From positions 1 to 39,134 of the forward strand of contig CAKVEW010000031.1 of assembly GCA_934746015.1 (NCBI GenBank): a DNA stretch of 39,134 bases, read 5' to 3'. The notes below the pieces were generated by a model that was not told the DNA's origin, ran no database searches, and worked only from the letters and a program-made list of their open reading frames with translations. The translations under genes were made by a program, and so were the position numbers. The stretch's first letter is position 1; each line of letters begins with the position of its first letter. The DNA comes from an uncultured Clostridium sp. (GTDB lineage: Bacteria; Bacillota; Clostridia; Clostridiales; Clostridiaceae). Positions 19,026 through 27,004 of the stretch are shown one piece after another.

Positions 19026-19045
19026 TTAGATAGAACTTTTATAAA

Positions 19046-19061
19046 TGTTTCACGTGAAACA
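19046..19061. other. parS site 2
   Basis: A second perfect TGTTTCACGTGAAACA, 36 bp from the first centre to centre. It is part of an exact direct repeat with site 1. Confidence 0.97.
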
Positions 19062-19102
19062 TTAGAGGTTTTTTGACATAAGGTTAGGAGGGAGCAGAAG
19101 AA

Positions 19103-19603
19103 TTGGAAGCTTTAATTAATATAATTAATGAAAATATACACTTTATAATAATAGCATTACTAGTAATAATATTATTACTTTTCATTATAGTAATTTCGCT
19201 AATGAGATCAACTAAAAAACTTGAAAAAAAATATAGAAGACTTACTAGAGGTATTAATAATAAGAATCTAGAAGAACTTATTATTTCAAAATTTGACGAG
19301 ATAGAAAAGGCATCAGCAAAAGCTGATGAAGTAATTAATCAATGCAAAGTTATTCAGGAAGAAATAAAGGGATGCGTAAATAAAGTTGCCATTATGAGAT
19401 ATAAGGCCTTTGCAGATGTTGGAAGTGATTTAAGCTTCTCAATAGCTATTTTAGACTCTTATAATGATGGAGTTATAATTACTGGAATATATTCTAGACA
19501 AGATAGTATTACATATGCTAAACCTGTTGATAAAGGTATATCAAGATATGAATTATCAGAAGAAGAAACATATGTATTAAACGAAGCCATTAATAAAAAA
19601 TAA
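19103..19603 (+). CDS. DUF4446 family membrane-anchored protein
   Basis: A 166-aa protein with one strong N-terminal membrane segment (about residues 13-34), a charged linker, and a conserved globular part with RYKAFADVGSDLSFSIAILD and GIYSRQDSITYAKPV. This is the DUF4446 pattern, often found next to soj-spo0J. No function is established. The start is a TTG after GGAGGG. It probably belongs to the soj-spo0J transcript. Confidence 0.88.
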   Translation: MEALINIINENIHFIIIALLVIILLLFIIVISLMRSTKKLEKKYRRLTRGINNKNLEELIISKFDEIEKASAKADEVINQCKVIQEEIKGCVNKVAIMRYKAFADVGSDLSFSIAILDSYNDGVIITGIYSRQDSITYAKPVDKGISRYELSEEETYVLNEAINKK

Positions 19604-19604
19604 T

Positions 19605-19651
19605 AATAATAAAAGAGTTATTCAATACATAAGAATAACTCTTTTATTATT
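19605..19651. terminator. Bidirectional terminator between DUF4446 and yyaC
   Basis: A perfect 18-bp stem (19605-19622 with 19634-19651) has an 11-base loop. T-rich arms on both strands flank a GAGTTATT/AATAACTC core. It separates convergent genes. Confidence 0.85.
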
Positions 19652-19699
19652 TATTGAATAGTATTAGATAAAAATTTTCAGTGATTCATAAAACTAATA

Positions 19700-20287
19700 T
19701 TAGCTCATTAGGATATTATCTGAATTGTCTATAAGTCTATTAACAAAATAGAAGATACCCTTAGATATACAATCAGCTAAAGACATAACTGTAAATAGTC
19801 TTGTATTTTGTAATATGAGAAACTCATAATTTCCAGCTATATTAACAATACCAGTAATGCTTAAATCACCTACGGGGGGTAACTCTTTATTAACTGCAAG
19901 TCCAGGTAAAATAGGCTTTCTATCAATAAAAACTTTTCCGATATTGTTAATACTTCCAAGGCAAGAATCAATAGCAACAATATATGGATTTCTAAAAGCT
20001 GATTTGATTTTAGAAATTATATCTACTAAATTTTTAGAATGTATTGGAGATTCTAGAGTGCCATAAATAAAAATACTATGTTTAGATAATGACTTAAAAA
20101 ACTTCTTTGATTTATATCCAATTAAAGGGCCTAAAGAATCACCAGTACATCTATCAGTACCGATGCAAATAAATATAATTTCTCTATTAGACTTATATAC
20201 ATCAGCTAATTCTTTATATAGGAAATTTCCAACTTTAATATATGAATTTGGAAATAGGGAATCCACATTAAATTTATCTACTGTCAT
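19700..20287 (-). CDS. yyaC: YyaC-like sporulation protein (DUF1256)
   Basis: A 195-aa protein with GTDRCTGDSLGP at 43-54 and later IDSCLGS and KPILPGLAVNKELPPVGDLSITGI, the hallmarks of DUF1256, a fold related to the germination protease. YyaC is confined to endospore formers and lies near spo0J in Bacillus too. Its peptidase activity is not proven. The ribosome site AAAGGAGG is buried in a perfect 14-bp hairpin just downstream of the cysteine desulfurase stop codon, so read-through mRNA should be poorly translated. Confidence 0.9.
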   Translation of the reverse strand: MTVDKFNVDSLFPNSYIKVGNFLYKELADVYKSNREIIFICIGTDRCTGDSLGPLIGYKSKKFFKSLSKHSIFIYGTLESPIHSKNLVDIISKIKSAFRNPYIVAIDSCLGSINNIGKVFIDRKPILPGLAVNKELPPVGDLSITGIVNIAGNYEFLILQNTRLFTVMSLADCISKGIFYFVNRLIDNSDNILMS

Positions 20288-20292
20288 TTTAA

Positions 20293-20330
20293 AGCCTCCT
20301 TTATTGAAATTATTGACAATAAAGGAGGCT
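20293..20330 (-). promoter_or_regulatory. Hairpin sequestering the yyaC Shine-Dalgarno
   Basis: AGCCTCCTTTATTG (20293-20306) is the exact reverse complement of 20317-20330, with a 10-base loop. In the minus-strand mRNA the 3' arm contains the AGGAGG of yyaC, paired to CCTCCT of the 5' arm. Only three T follow, so it is a weak terminator at best. Confidence 0.8.
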
Positions 20331-20335
20331 ATTAT

Positions 20336-21487
20336 TCATTTTAGAATTTTGTTTATGGAATCAATTGTATATTTTATGTCTTCTTCGGAATTAAAATAAC
20401 TTAAACTTAGTCGTACTGTACCAGTAGGAAAACTTCCAATAGTTTTATGAGCTAAAGGTGCACAATGAAGTCCAGAACGATTTTTTATTCCATAATCCGA
20501 ATCAAGAATAAAAGATAATTCAGCAGTATCAATATTTTTTGAATTAAAAGATACACAAGAAGTGTAATTTTTATTATTAGTGTCTTCATATAAAATAACA
20601 TTGTCAATATTTTTTAATTCTGAAATTAATAAGTTTCTTAAGTGTTTATTCTTTTTATAAATATTATTTAAACCTTGAGACTTTATAAATTTTAAACCTT
20701 CCATTAAGCCAATAATTCCTGGCATATTAAGTGTTCCAGATTCAAATTTATCAGGAAGGAAGTCAGGTTGAATAAGTGAATGAGACAAACTACCTGTACC
20801 TCCTAATATGTAAGGGTTACATATTTCGTTTAATTCATCACTTATAATAAATCCGCCTATCCCCTGAGGACCAAAAAGACTTTTGTGCCCAGTGAAAGCT
20901 AAAGCACTTAAATTTAATTCTTTAAAGTCAATATCTAGAACTCCTGCTCCTTGAGCTGAATCTAAGATAAAATGTATATTATTATATTTGCATAATTTAC
21001 CTATTTCATTTATAGGCTGAATACTTCCTATTACATTAGAAGCTTGAGTTAATATTATAAATTTTGTATTTGGTTTAATTGCTTTTTTAAAATCTTCTAC
21101 ATTTATAAAACCAAAGGAATTTGCATTTACTATATCTAAATCAATAATACCAGCTTCTTTTAAGTTTACTAATGGCCTAAGAACTGAGTTATGTTCCATG
21201 GAAGAAGTAATTATATGATCACCATTTTTGCAACAGCCATTAATTAAAATGTTAAGAGAGGTAGTTATATTATTGGTAAAAATAACATTTTCTATTTTGT
21301 CAAAATTAAAAAAACTAGCAACTGTTTCCCTAGCTTCTAATAATAATCTGTTTGATTGTAACCCATTATCATGATTCGAACGCCCAGGATTACCACCAAT
21401 ATTAGTTAAAAAGTTATATATACTGTCTGTTACATTTTTAGGTTTAGGAAATGTAGTACTAGCATTGTCTAAATATATGTTATTCAT
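20336..21487 (-). CDS. Cysteine desulfurase-like class V aminotransferase
   Basis: PLP enzyme (383 aa) of the NifS/Csd superfamily, close to the EF2568-type subgroup. His99 lies in [17 protein letters not shown] carries the PLP Asp, and the PLP lysine is Lys202 in TGHKS. A candidate persulfide cysteine is Cys342 in [14 protein letters not shown]. The substrate is probably cysteine, or selenocysteine. It is divergent from a DUF3343 gene, a small CxxC protein often paired with this family, which suggests sulfur or selenium transfer. It is not the housekeeping iscS/sufS, since no scaffold gene is near. Confidence 0.88.
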   Translation of the reverse strand: MNNIYLDNASTTFPKPKNVTDSIYNFLTNIGGNPGRSNHDNGLQSNRLLLEARETVASFFNFDKIENVIFTNNITTSLNILINGCCKNGDHIITSSMEHNSVLRPLVNLKEAGIIDLDIVNANSFGFINVEDFKKAIKPNTKFIILTQASNVIGSIQPINEIGKLCKYNNIHFILDSAQGAGVLDIDFKELNLSALAFTGHKSLFGPQGIGGFIISDELNEICNPYILGGTGSLSHSLIQPDFLPDKFESGTLNMPGIIGLMEGLKFIKSQGLNNIYKKNKHLRNLLISELKNIDNVILYEDTNNKNYTSCVSFNSKNIDTAELSFILDSDYGIKNRSGLHCAPLAHKTIGSFPTGTVRLSLSYFNSEEDIKYTIDSINKILK

Positions 21488-21606
21488 TAAAATAACTCCT
21501 TTATAAAAATATTAAACTATAATAAAATTATAGAATATATTATATTCATTTACAAAAATATATATAATATAATTATGTATAAGTGTTCTAAATCGAGGAG
21601 GATAAG

Positions 21607-21846
21607 ATGAATTATTATATTATAGTTTTTAAAAATACTTTAGATGCAATGAATGGGGAAAAATCATTAAAAGAAGAAGGTTTTACTTTTAAAATGATGC
21701 CAACGCCTACAGCAATAACACAAAGTTGTGGTATTTGCATTAGAATAGAAGAAAAAAAATATATAGATGAGATACTTGAGAGGAATATTATCAGTTATAA
21801 AAATATTTATACTAAGGAAGAAAATACTTTTAAAAAAGTTATATAG
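21607..21846 (+). CDS. DUF3343 protein, putative Se/S carrier
   Basis: A 79-aa protein with Cys41 and Cys44 in SCGICIRI, the conserved centre of DUF3343. The family is proposed to carry sulfur or selenium. AGGAGG precedes the ATG. It is divergent from the class V aminotransferase, which would be the natural sulfur donor (inference from context). mscS follows 12 bases later. Confidence 0.85.
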   Translation: MNYYIIVFKNTLDAMNGEKSLKEEGFTFKMMPTPTAITQSCGICIRIEEKKYIDEILERNIISYKNIYTKEENTFKKVI

Positions 21847-21858
21847 GAGATTATTAAT

Positions 21859-22764
21859 ATGAATTACTTATTATGGTTTACGAAAACAATAGATGAAGTG
21901 ACAGGTAAAGCTTCTTATGCTTTTGATTGGGAGAAGGCACTAGATAGTGCATTTAATTTAGTTGAACTAATATTTAGCAAAGGAATGGCACTTATATTAT
22001 TAATAGTAATTATGTATTTAATTATAAAAATAGGTGATAAGGCTATAGATAAATTTGTTACCAATCAAGCAAATAGTAAATTAAGCTTTTCAATGGATAA
22101 ACAAAAGGCAATTACAGTTGGAGCAATACTTAAGAGTACATTAAAATATGCAGTATATATTTCAGGTGCCAGTATAGTAATAGGAAGTACATTTAGAGTT
22201 TCTGCTGGAGTTTTAAGTGCAATAGGTTTTGTAGTTGGTATAGGAGCACAAAGTTTAGTAAAAGATTTAATAAATGGATTTTTTATTATTTTTGAAGATC
22301 AGTATGGTGTTGGAGATTATGTAACGATAGGTGAATATAGTGGTGTTGTGGAAAATATTGGAATAAGATCAACTGTACTAAGAGATTTCAGTGGAGATAT
22401 CCATAATTTGCCTAATGGGGCTGTGGTTGAGGTTACAAATCACTCAAGAGGGGATATGAGATTTATAGTAGATGTAGAAATTGCATATGAAGAAGATATT
22501 GATAATGCAATTAACATTATTAAAGATACATGTAAAAAGTTTGAAAAAGATAATAAAGAAACTATTAGAAATGAAATAGAGGTATTAGGTGTTATTTCTT
22601 TAAATGCATCTGGAGTAACTATTAGAGTAGTTGGTAAAGCAAAACCAATGTCTCAATGGAAGCTAGAAAGAGATTTAAGAAAAGATATTAAGATAGCATT
22701 AGATGAATCTGGAGTTGAAATTCCATATCCAAAGACACAATTGATAAAAAATGATATTGATTAA
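21859..22764 (+). CDS. mscS: Small-conductance mechanosensitive channel, MscS family
   Basis: A 301-aa channel that opens under membrane tension to release solutes. Membrane segments are near 33-56, 90-112 and 115-135. The last is the Gly/Ala-rich pore helix (GVLSAIGFVVGIGAQSLV). The MscS beta-domain signature GVGDYVTIGEYSGVVENIGIRST follows. The cytoplasmic C-terminal domain is complete. Confidence 0.94.
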   Translation: MNYLLWFTKTIDEVTGKASYAFDWEKALDSAFNLVELIFSKGMALILLIVIMYLIIKIGDKAIDKFVTNQANSKLSFSMDKQKAITVGAILKSTLKYAVYISGASIVIGSTFRVSAGVLSAIGFVVGIGAQSLVKDLINGFFIIFEDQYGVGDYVTIGEYSGVVENIGIRSTVLRDFSGDIHNLPNGAVVEVTNHSRGDMRFIVDVEIAYEEDIDNAINIIKDTCKKFEKDNKETIRNEIEVLGVISLNASGVTIRVVGKAKPMSQWKLERDLRKDIKIALDESGVEIPYPKTQLIKNDID

Positions 22765-22779
22765 TTTTAGGAGGTATAT

Positions 22780-22962
22780 ATGATAGAAACTTTTGATTTA
22801 GGAGATATAGTAGAAATGAAGAAGCAGCATCCATGCGGTAGTAAAGAATTTGAAGTAATTAGACTAGGAGCAGATATAAAAATTAAATGTACAGGATGCG
22901 GTAGAATAGTTATGCTTCCAAGAAGTAAATTCCAAAAGGATGCTAAGAAAAAAGTCAATTAG
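22780..22962 (+). CDS. DUF951 protein
   Basis: A 60-aa protein with Cys19 (HPCGS), Cys37 and Cys40 (CTGCGR) and the ending GRIVMLPRSKF. This is DUF951, a small family common near rpsF in Firmicutes, possibly metal- or nucleic-acid-binding. No function is known. AGGAGG precedes the ATG. Confidence 0.88.
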   Translation: MIETFDLGDIVEMKKQHPCGSKEFEVIRLGADIKIKCTGCGRIVMLPRSKFQKDAKKKVN

Positions 22963-22982
22963 TAGCAACTAAAAATAATATC

Positions 22983-23011
22983 TTGCAAAAGAAAATAAAT
23001 AATGTTACAAT
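22983..23011 (+). promoter_or_regulatory. Promoter of rpsF-ssb-rpsR
   Basis: TTGCAA (22983-22988) and TACAAT (23006-23011) are spaced by 17 bp, placing a start near 23018 just before the structured leader. Confidence 0.65.
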
Positions 23012-23020
23012 ATTTAATTG

Positions 23021-23068
23021 TAATCCCTGCTGTGTAAAGCACAGCCAAGGTCCGAGGGGAGGAGGTGA
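23021..23068 (+). promoter_or_regulatory. Probable S6:S18-binding rpsF leader
   Basis: A GC-rich island in AT-rich DNA: GCTGTG (23029-23034) pairs with CACAGC (23040-23045) around a TAAAG loop. An outer CCT/AGG pairing (23026-23028 with 23048-23050) flanks it. A CCG (23052-23054) follows just before the Shine-Dalgarno. A hairpin plus unpaired CCG ahead of rpsF matches the described rpsF leader that binds the S6:S18 pair and represses translation. No structure search was run. Confidence 0.6.
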
Positions 23069-23073
23069 AAATG

Positions 23074-23361
23074 ATGAGAAAGTACGAAACTATATTTATA
23101 CTACACCCATCATTAGACGAGGAAGCTTGTAAGGCTGCAATCGAAAAATTTAAAGGTGTAATAGAAAATGGCGGAGGAACTATAGAAAATGTTGACGTTT
23201 GGGGTAAGAGAAAGCTTGCTTACGAAATCGCAAAAGTTAACGAAGGTTTCTATACATTAATCAACTTCAATGCTGATTCAGAATTACCTAAAGAATTAGA
23301 CAGAGTATTCAGAATTACTGATGGTGTTATAAGACACATCATAGTTAAACAAGAAGCGTAA
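23074..23361 (+). CDS. rpsF: 30S ribosomal protein S6
   Basis: A 95-aa protein starting MRKYETIFILHPSLDEE. I choose the ATG at 23074 because the Shine-Dalgarno AGGAGGTG (23060-23067) is at best distance from it and the resulting length and start match S6; the ATG at 23071 and a GTG at 23065 lie too close to or inside the Shine-Dalgarno. S6 pairs with S18 in the 30S platform. First of the conserved rpsF-ssb-rpsR operon. Confidence 0.96.
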   Translation: MRKYETIFILHPSLDEEACKAAIEKFKGVIENGGGTIENVDVWGKRKLAYEIAKVNEGFYTLINFNADSELPKELDRVFRITDGVIRHIIVKQEA

Positions 23362-23375
23362 GAGGTGATATTGTA

Positions 23376-23834
23376 ATGAATAAAGTAATACTTATTGGAA
23401 GACTAACTAAAGATCCAGAGTTAAACTTTGCTGCTGGAAGTGGTACTGCAGTTACTAGATTTAGTTTAGCAGTAACAAGACCTTTCAAAAAGGATGAAAC
23501 TGATTTTATCAATTGTATTGCTTTTGGTAAAACTGGTGAAACAATAGCACAATATCTTACAAAGGGCAGACAACTTGCTGTTACTGGAAGCATTAGAACT
23601 GGTAGTTATGATGCTAAGGATGGAACTAAGAGATATACAACCGATATAGTTGTAGATTCTTTTGAATTCATTGGATCAAGTAACAATGGTGGTGCTGGAA
23701 GAGACCAAGGTTCATATAATAATGGATTTGGTTCTTCAAATACGGGTTCTGATTATTCAAATTCATCAAATAATTTTGGTGGAAATTTCGAGGAAGATAT
23801 GACTCCTGTAGATGATGGAGATATGCCTTTCTAA
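23376..23834 (+). CDS. ssb: Single-stranded DNA-binding protein
   Basis: A 152-aa SSB: OB fold from MNKVILIGRLTKDPEL through about residue 105 (FINCIAFGKTGETIAQYLTKGRQLAVTGSI), then a Gly/Asn/Ser-rich linker. The acidic C-terminal tip is VDDGDMPF, which binds partner proteins. It sits between rpsF and rpsR as in Bacillus. Confidence 0.97.
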   Translation: MNKVILIGRLTKDPELNFAAGSGTAVTRFSLAVTRPFKKDETDFINCIAFGKTGETIAQYLTKGRQLAVTGSIRTGSYDAKDGTKRYTTDIVVDSFEFIGSSNNGGAGRDQGSYNNGFGSSNTGSDYSNSSNNFGGNFEEDMTPVDDGDMPF

Positions 23835-23861
23835 AAAGTCTAAAAGAAGGAGGGAATTAGC

Positions 23862-24104
23862 ATGAAAGATATGAAAAGATCTGGAAAAATGAGAAGATCT
23901 AAGAGAAAAGTTTGTGCTTTTTGCGTAGATAAAGCTGAAACAATAGATTATAAAGATATTAATAAGCTAAGAAAGTTCGTAACAGAAAGAGGTAAGATAT
24001 TACCAAGAAGAATTTCTGGAACTTGCGCTAAGCACCAAAGAGAATTAACAAGTGCTATAAAGAGATCAAGAAACATAGCATTATTACCATTTACAACTGA
24101 GTAA
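23862..24104 (+). CDS. rpsR: 30S ribosomal protein S18
   Basis: An 80-aa protein, S18 by [31 protein letters not shown] and [16 protein letters not shown]. It keeps Cys18, Cys21, Cys55 and His58, which looks like the zinc-binding form of S18. Last gene of the rpsF operon, followed by a terminator. Confidence 0.97.
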   Translation: MKDMKRSGKMRRSKRKVCAFCVDKAETIDYKDINKLRKFVTERGKILPRRISGTCAKHQRELTSAIKRSRNIALLPFTTE

Positions 24105-24111
24105 AGTAATT

Positions 24112-24137
24112 AACCCCTGTTATTTCAGGGGTTTTTT
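24112..24137 (+). terminator. Terminator after rpsR
   Basis: AACCCCTG (24112-24119) pairs with CAGGGGTT (24126-24133) around a six-base loop and ends in six T (24132-24137). Confidence 0.95.
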
Positions 24138-24257
24138 GTTATACTAATACATAAAGAGAAGTTTACAAAATATGTAAATAATTTTATAAGTTGTTGCATT
24201 AGAAGTCAAATATATTTAAAATATATATACAAGGGTATTAGTATAGGGGTGAAAAGA

Positions 24258-24575
24258 TTGAGGAGAGATGATTTAAATATAATGGCCAATATAAAAATGA
24301 TAGAAAAACTAAAAGCAAATCTTTTAAGTATAATAGCTGAATTTTATCATTTATTAACTAAAGGAAGTAATGTAGCTCAAGATGCTATTTTAAATTGTAT
24401 ATCAGGAGCTGTAATTATTTTATATGTATTAGCCCAAAAGCTTGGATATTCATGCAAAGATGTAGATGATGATATGAAGAAGAAGTTACAAGTAGGAATT
24501 GCTGAAGGGCATGAATATGAAAGTGATGGAAGGAGCTTAAGTAAACTTCAATTACATTTAAAGGAGCACCATTAA
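24258..24575 (+). CDS. MazG-like family protein
   Basis: About 105 aa from a TTG at 24258, chosen because AGGGGTG lies six bases upstream; an in-frame GTG at 24249 would overlap that Shine-Dalgarno. It is all helical in appearance, with KLKANLLSIIAEFYHLLTKG and QDAILNCISGAVIILYVLAQKLGYS, matching the clostridial MazG-like family. Members resemble MazG nucleotide pyrophosphohydrolases, but no clear acidic catalytic set is visible here, so enzyme activity is uncertain. gdpP starts four bases after its stop. Confidence 0.75.
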   Translation: MRRDDLNIMANIKMIEKLKANLLSIIAEFYHLLTKGSNVAQDAILNCISGAVIILYVLAQKLGYSCKDVDDDMKKKLQVGIAEGHEYESDGRSLSKLQLHLKEHH

Positions 24576-24579
24576 TATT

Positions 24580-26547
24580 ATGAAATGGAAAGAGTTATAT
24601 AAAAAGAGGCTTAATAATATTAAACCCATAGTTACACCGTTTATCTTTGTAGCAGCGTGCATAGCATTATATTATATAAAGAGTATCTTTTTAGGAAGTT
24701 TTTTATTAGTCATATTTATAATATTTACTGTTAGTGAATACTTAAATAAGGAAGAAGAAGAAAATAACGTAGAAAAAATTAAAGAAACAATTCTCAAGGA
24801 TATTGATAACAATATTTTTAATCTAATATTCCCACTAGCTATAATAAAAGAATCAGGGGAAATTTTTTGGTATAATAAGGAGTTTAAAAAATTTACACCA
24901 GAAGAAGACCCCTTAGGATTAAATGTAGTTAGTATCGCAAGAGGATTGAATTTATCTAGACTATTTACATGTGATAGAGATCTACACCAAAAAATAAAAA
25001 TAATAAATTCATTTTATAAAGTCTATGCAAGTAAAATAGAAGACAAAACTTTAGAAGAAAACTTATATATAGTTTACTTTAATGATATTGGCAGTAATAA
25101 AAATATAGATAGTACTAAAGAAAGCATAATGATCATTGAAGTGGATAACTTATCAGAAGTATTAGAAACTACAATGGAAAGCGATAGACCGATGCTAGTT
25201 GCAGAAGTAGAAAAGACAATAAATGCATATGCACAAAGACTTAAGGCTATGATAACTAAGTATGATTCTAATAAATATATATTATCTATGCAAGATAAGT
25301 ATATAGATGAGGAAATGAATAATAAATTTTCAATTCTAGAGGAAGTATCTGCAATAGATAGAGGAAATAAGTTTGAAGTAACTCTAAGTATTGGTGTAGG
25401 AAGAGGAGGAACCTGTCCTTTAGAAAACAACACTTTTGCAAATACAGCAAAGGAGTTAGCTTTAGGTAGAGGTGGAGATCAGGTAGTAATAAAAAATAAT
25501 GAGAAAATTAAATTCTTTGGAGGTAATTCAAGAGAGATAGAAAAAAGAACAAGAGTTAGAGCTAGAATTATTTCTCATACCTTGAAAGAATTAATATATG
25601 AAAGTAGCAATGTATTTATAATTGGGCATAAGAATCCTGATATGGATTGCTTTGGATCATCTGTAGGATTATCATCAGTTGTTAGACAATTAGGTAAGAC
25701 TTGTAATATAATATTAGGAAATGAAACAGCTGCAATAGATTATTTTTTAGCAAAGTTAAAAAAAGATCAAAGATATGATAATTTTTTTATCTCATTAGAA
25801 GATGCCTATGAGCATATTAATGAAAAAACATTACTTATAATAGTAGATGTTCATAATTCAGGATATATATTAGATAAGTCAATAATAGAAAAGGCTCAAA
25901 GAAAAATAATTATAGATCATCATAGAAGAAGCCCAGATATAGTTGAAGGGGCAATATTAAATTATATTGAGGTATATGCTTCATCAACATCTGAAATGGT
26001 AACAGAAGTAATTCAATATATGGTACAAAAGCCTAATCTAACTAAATTAGAAGCTGAAGGCTTGCTTGCAGGAATATTCATGGATACTAAAGGATTTTCA
26101 TTTAAAACTGGTGTAAGGACTTTTGATGCTGCATCATTCCTAAGAGCTTTAGGTGCAGATACAATAGAAGTTAAGAAGATGTTTATGGATAATCTTGAAG
26201 ATTATTTAGTAATTGCTGATACAATAAAATCGGCAGAAGTTCATGGAAATTTAGCTATAGCAGTAGCACCAAAGGGTGTTAAAAAATCCTTTATGGCTGC
26301 AAGGGCAGCGGATGAATTATTAAATATATCTGGAATTAATGTATGTTTCGTATTAATTGAAATAAACAATAGTATAGTAATTAGTGCTAGATCTATAGGA
26401 GAATATAATGTTCAAGTAATACTTGAAGAATTAGGTGGCGGAGGTCATATGAATATGGCTGGAGCACAGTTGAGTAACGTCTCAATAGATGAAGCTAAAG
26501 AAATACTTAAAAAATCAATAGAAAAACATTTGAAGGTTGGTGAATGA
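24580..26547 (+). CDS. gdpP: Cyclic-di-AMP phosphodiesterase GdpP (DHH family)
   Basis: A 655-aa membrane protein. Two membrane helices lie within residues 15-52. A PAS-like region (about 80-170) comes next, then a degenerate GGDEF domain (about 180-310) lacking GGDEF itself. The DHH domain has GHKNPDMD (His350, Asp354, Asp356), Asp423 and DHH at 446-448, and a DHHA1 domain holds [11 protein letters not shown]. GdpP hydrolyses c-di-AMP, a messenger of potassium and wall homeostasis. It is followed by rplI with one base between stop and start, the classic gdpP-rplI pair. Confidence 0.95.
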   Translation: MKWKELYKKRLNNIKPIVTPFIFVAACIALYYIKSIFLGSFLLVIFIIFTVSEYLNKEEEENNVEKIKETILKDIDNNIFNLIFPLAIIKESGEIFWYNKEFKKFTPEEDPLGLNVVSIARGLNLSRLFTCDRDLHQKIKIINSFYKVYASKIEDKTLEENLYIVYFNDIGSNKNIDSTKESIMIIEVDNLSEVLETTMESDRPMLVAEVEKTINAYAQRLKAMITKYDSNKYILSMQDKYIDEEMNNKFSILEEVSAIDRGNKFEVTLSIGVGRGGTCPLENNTFANTAKELALGRGGDQVVIKNNEKIKFFGGNSREIEKRTRVRARIISHTLKELIYESSNVFIIGHKNPDMDCFGSSVGLSSVVRQLGKTCNIILGNETAAIDYFLAKLKKDQRYDNFFISLEDAYEHINEKTLLIIVDVHNSGYILDKSIIEKAQRKIIIDHHRRSPDIVEGAILNYIEVYASSTSEMVTEVIQYMVQKPNLTKLEAEGLLAGIFMDTKGFSFKTGVRTFDAASFLRALGADTIEVKKMFMDNLEDYLVIADTIKSAEVHGNLAIAVAPKGVKKSFMAARAADELLNISGINVCFVLIEINNSIVISARSIGEYNVQVILEELGGGGHMNMAGAQLSNVSIDEAKEILKKSIEKHLKVGE

Positions 26548-26548
26548 C

Positions 26549-26992
26549 ATGAAGGTAATATTATTACAGGATGTTAAGAAATTAGGTAAAAAAGGTGATG
26601 TTATAGAGGCATCAGATGGATATGCAAGAAACTTTCTATTTCCTAGGAAATTAGCAGAAGAAGCGACTAATGCAAATATGCATGTATTAAATGCGAAGAA
26701 AGAAAATGAAAGAAAGAAAAAATTAGCAGAATTAGAAGCAGCACAAAAGTTAGCAGCTGAATTAAAAGGAAAAGAAGTTAAGATTGAGGCTAAAGGTAAT
26801 AATGGAAGATTATTTGGAGCTATAACAAGCAAGGATGTATCAGAATTAATTAATAAGGAATATAAGTTATCAATAGATAAGAAGAAAATTGTTATGGATA
26901 CAATAAAGGTTGCAGGTAGTTATGATATAGAAATTAAGTTATATCCAGAAGTATCTACTAAGATGAAAGTAACCATTGTAGAGAAATCATAA
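26549..26992 (+). CDS. rplI: 50S ribosomal protein L9
   Basis: A 147-aa protein starting [34 protein letters not shown] sequence, typical of L9: N-terminal globular domain, long Lys/Glu/Ala-rich helix (about 45-75), then the C-terminal domain with [13 protein letters not shown] use the ATG at 26549; an in-frame GTG four codons earlier lies within gdpP. Translation is probably coupled to gdpP. Confidence 0.97.
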   Translation: MKVILLQDVKKLGKKGDVIEASDGYARNFLFPRKLAEEATNANMHVLNAKKENERKKKLAELEAAQKLAAELKGKEVKIEAKGNNGRLFGAITSKDVSELINKEYKLSIDKKKIVMDTIKVAGSYDIEIKLYPEVSTKMKVTIVEKS

Positions 26993-27004
26993 GGAGGACT
27001 AAGT

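Larger units (their letters stand above)
19002..19066 (+). repeat. 29-bp direct repeat carrying the two parS sites
   Basis: Bases 19002-19030 and 19038-19066 are identical. Each has TTTATAAA before and TTAGA after the parS palindrome. The first copy contains the last codons and stop of spo0J. Confidence 0.9.

Noticed and set aside
16412..19061. Noc-binding sites (TATTTCCCGGGAAATA type) near noc
   Set aside because: No such palindrome is visible in the window; only parS sites are present.
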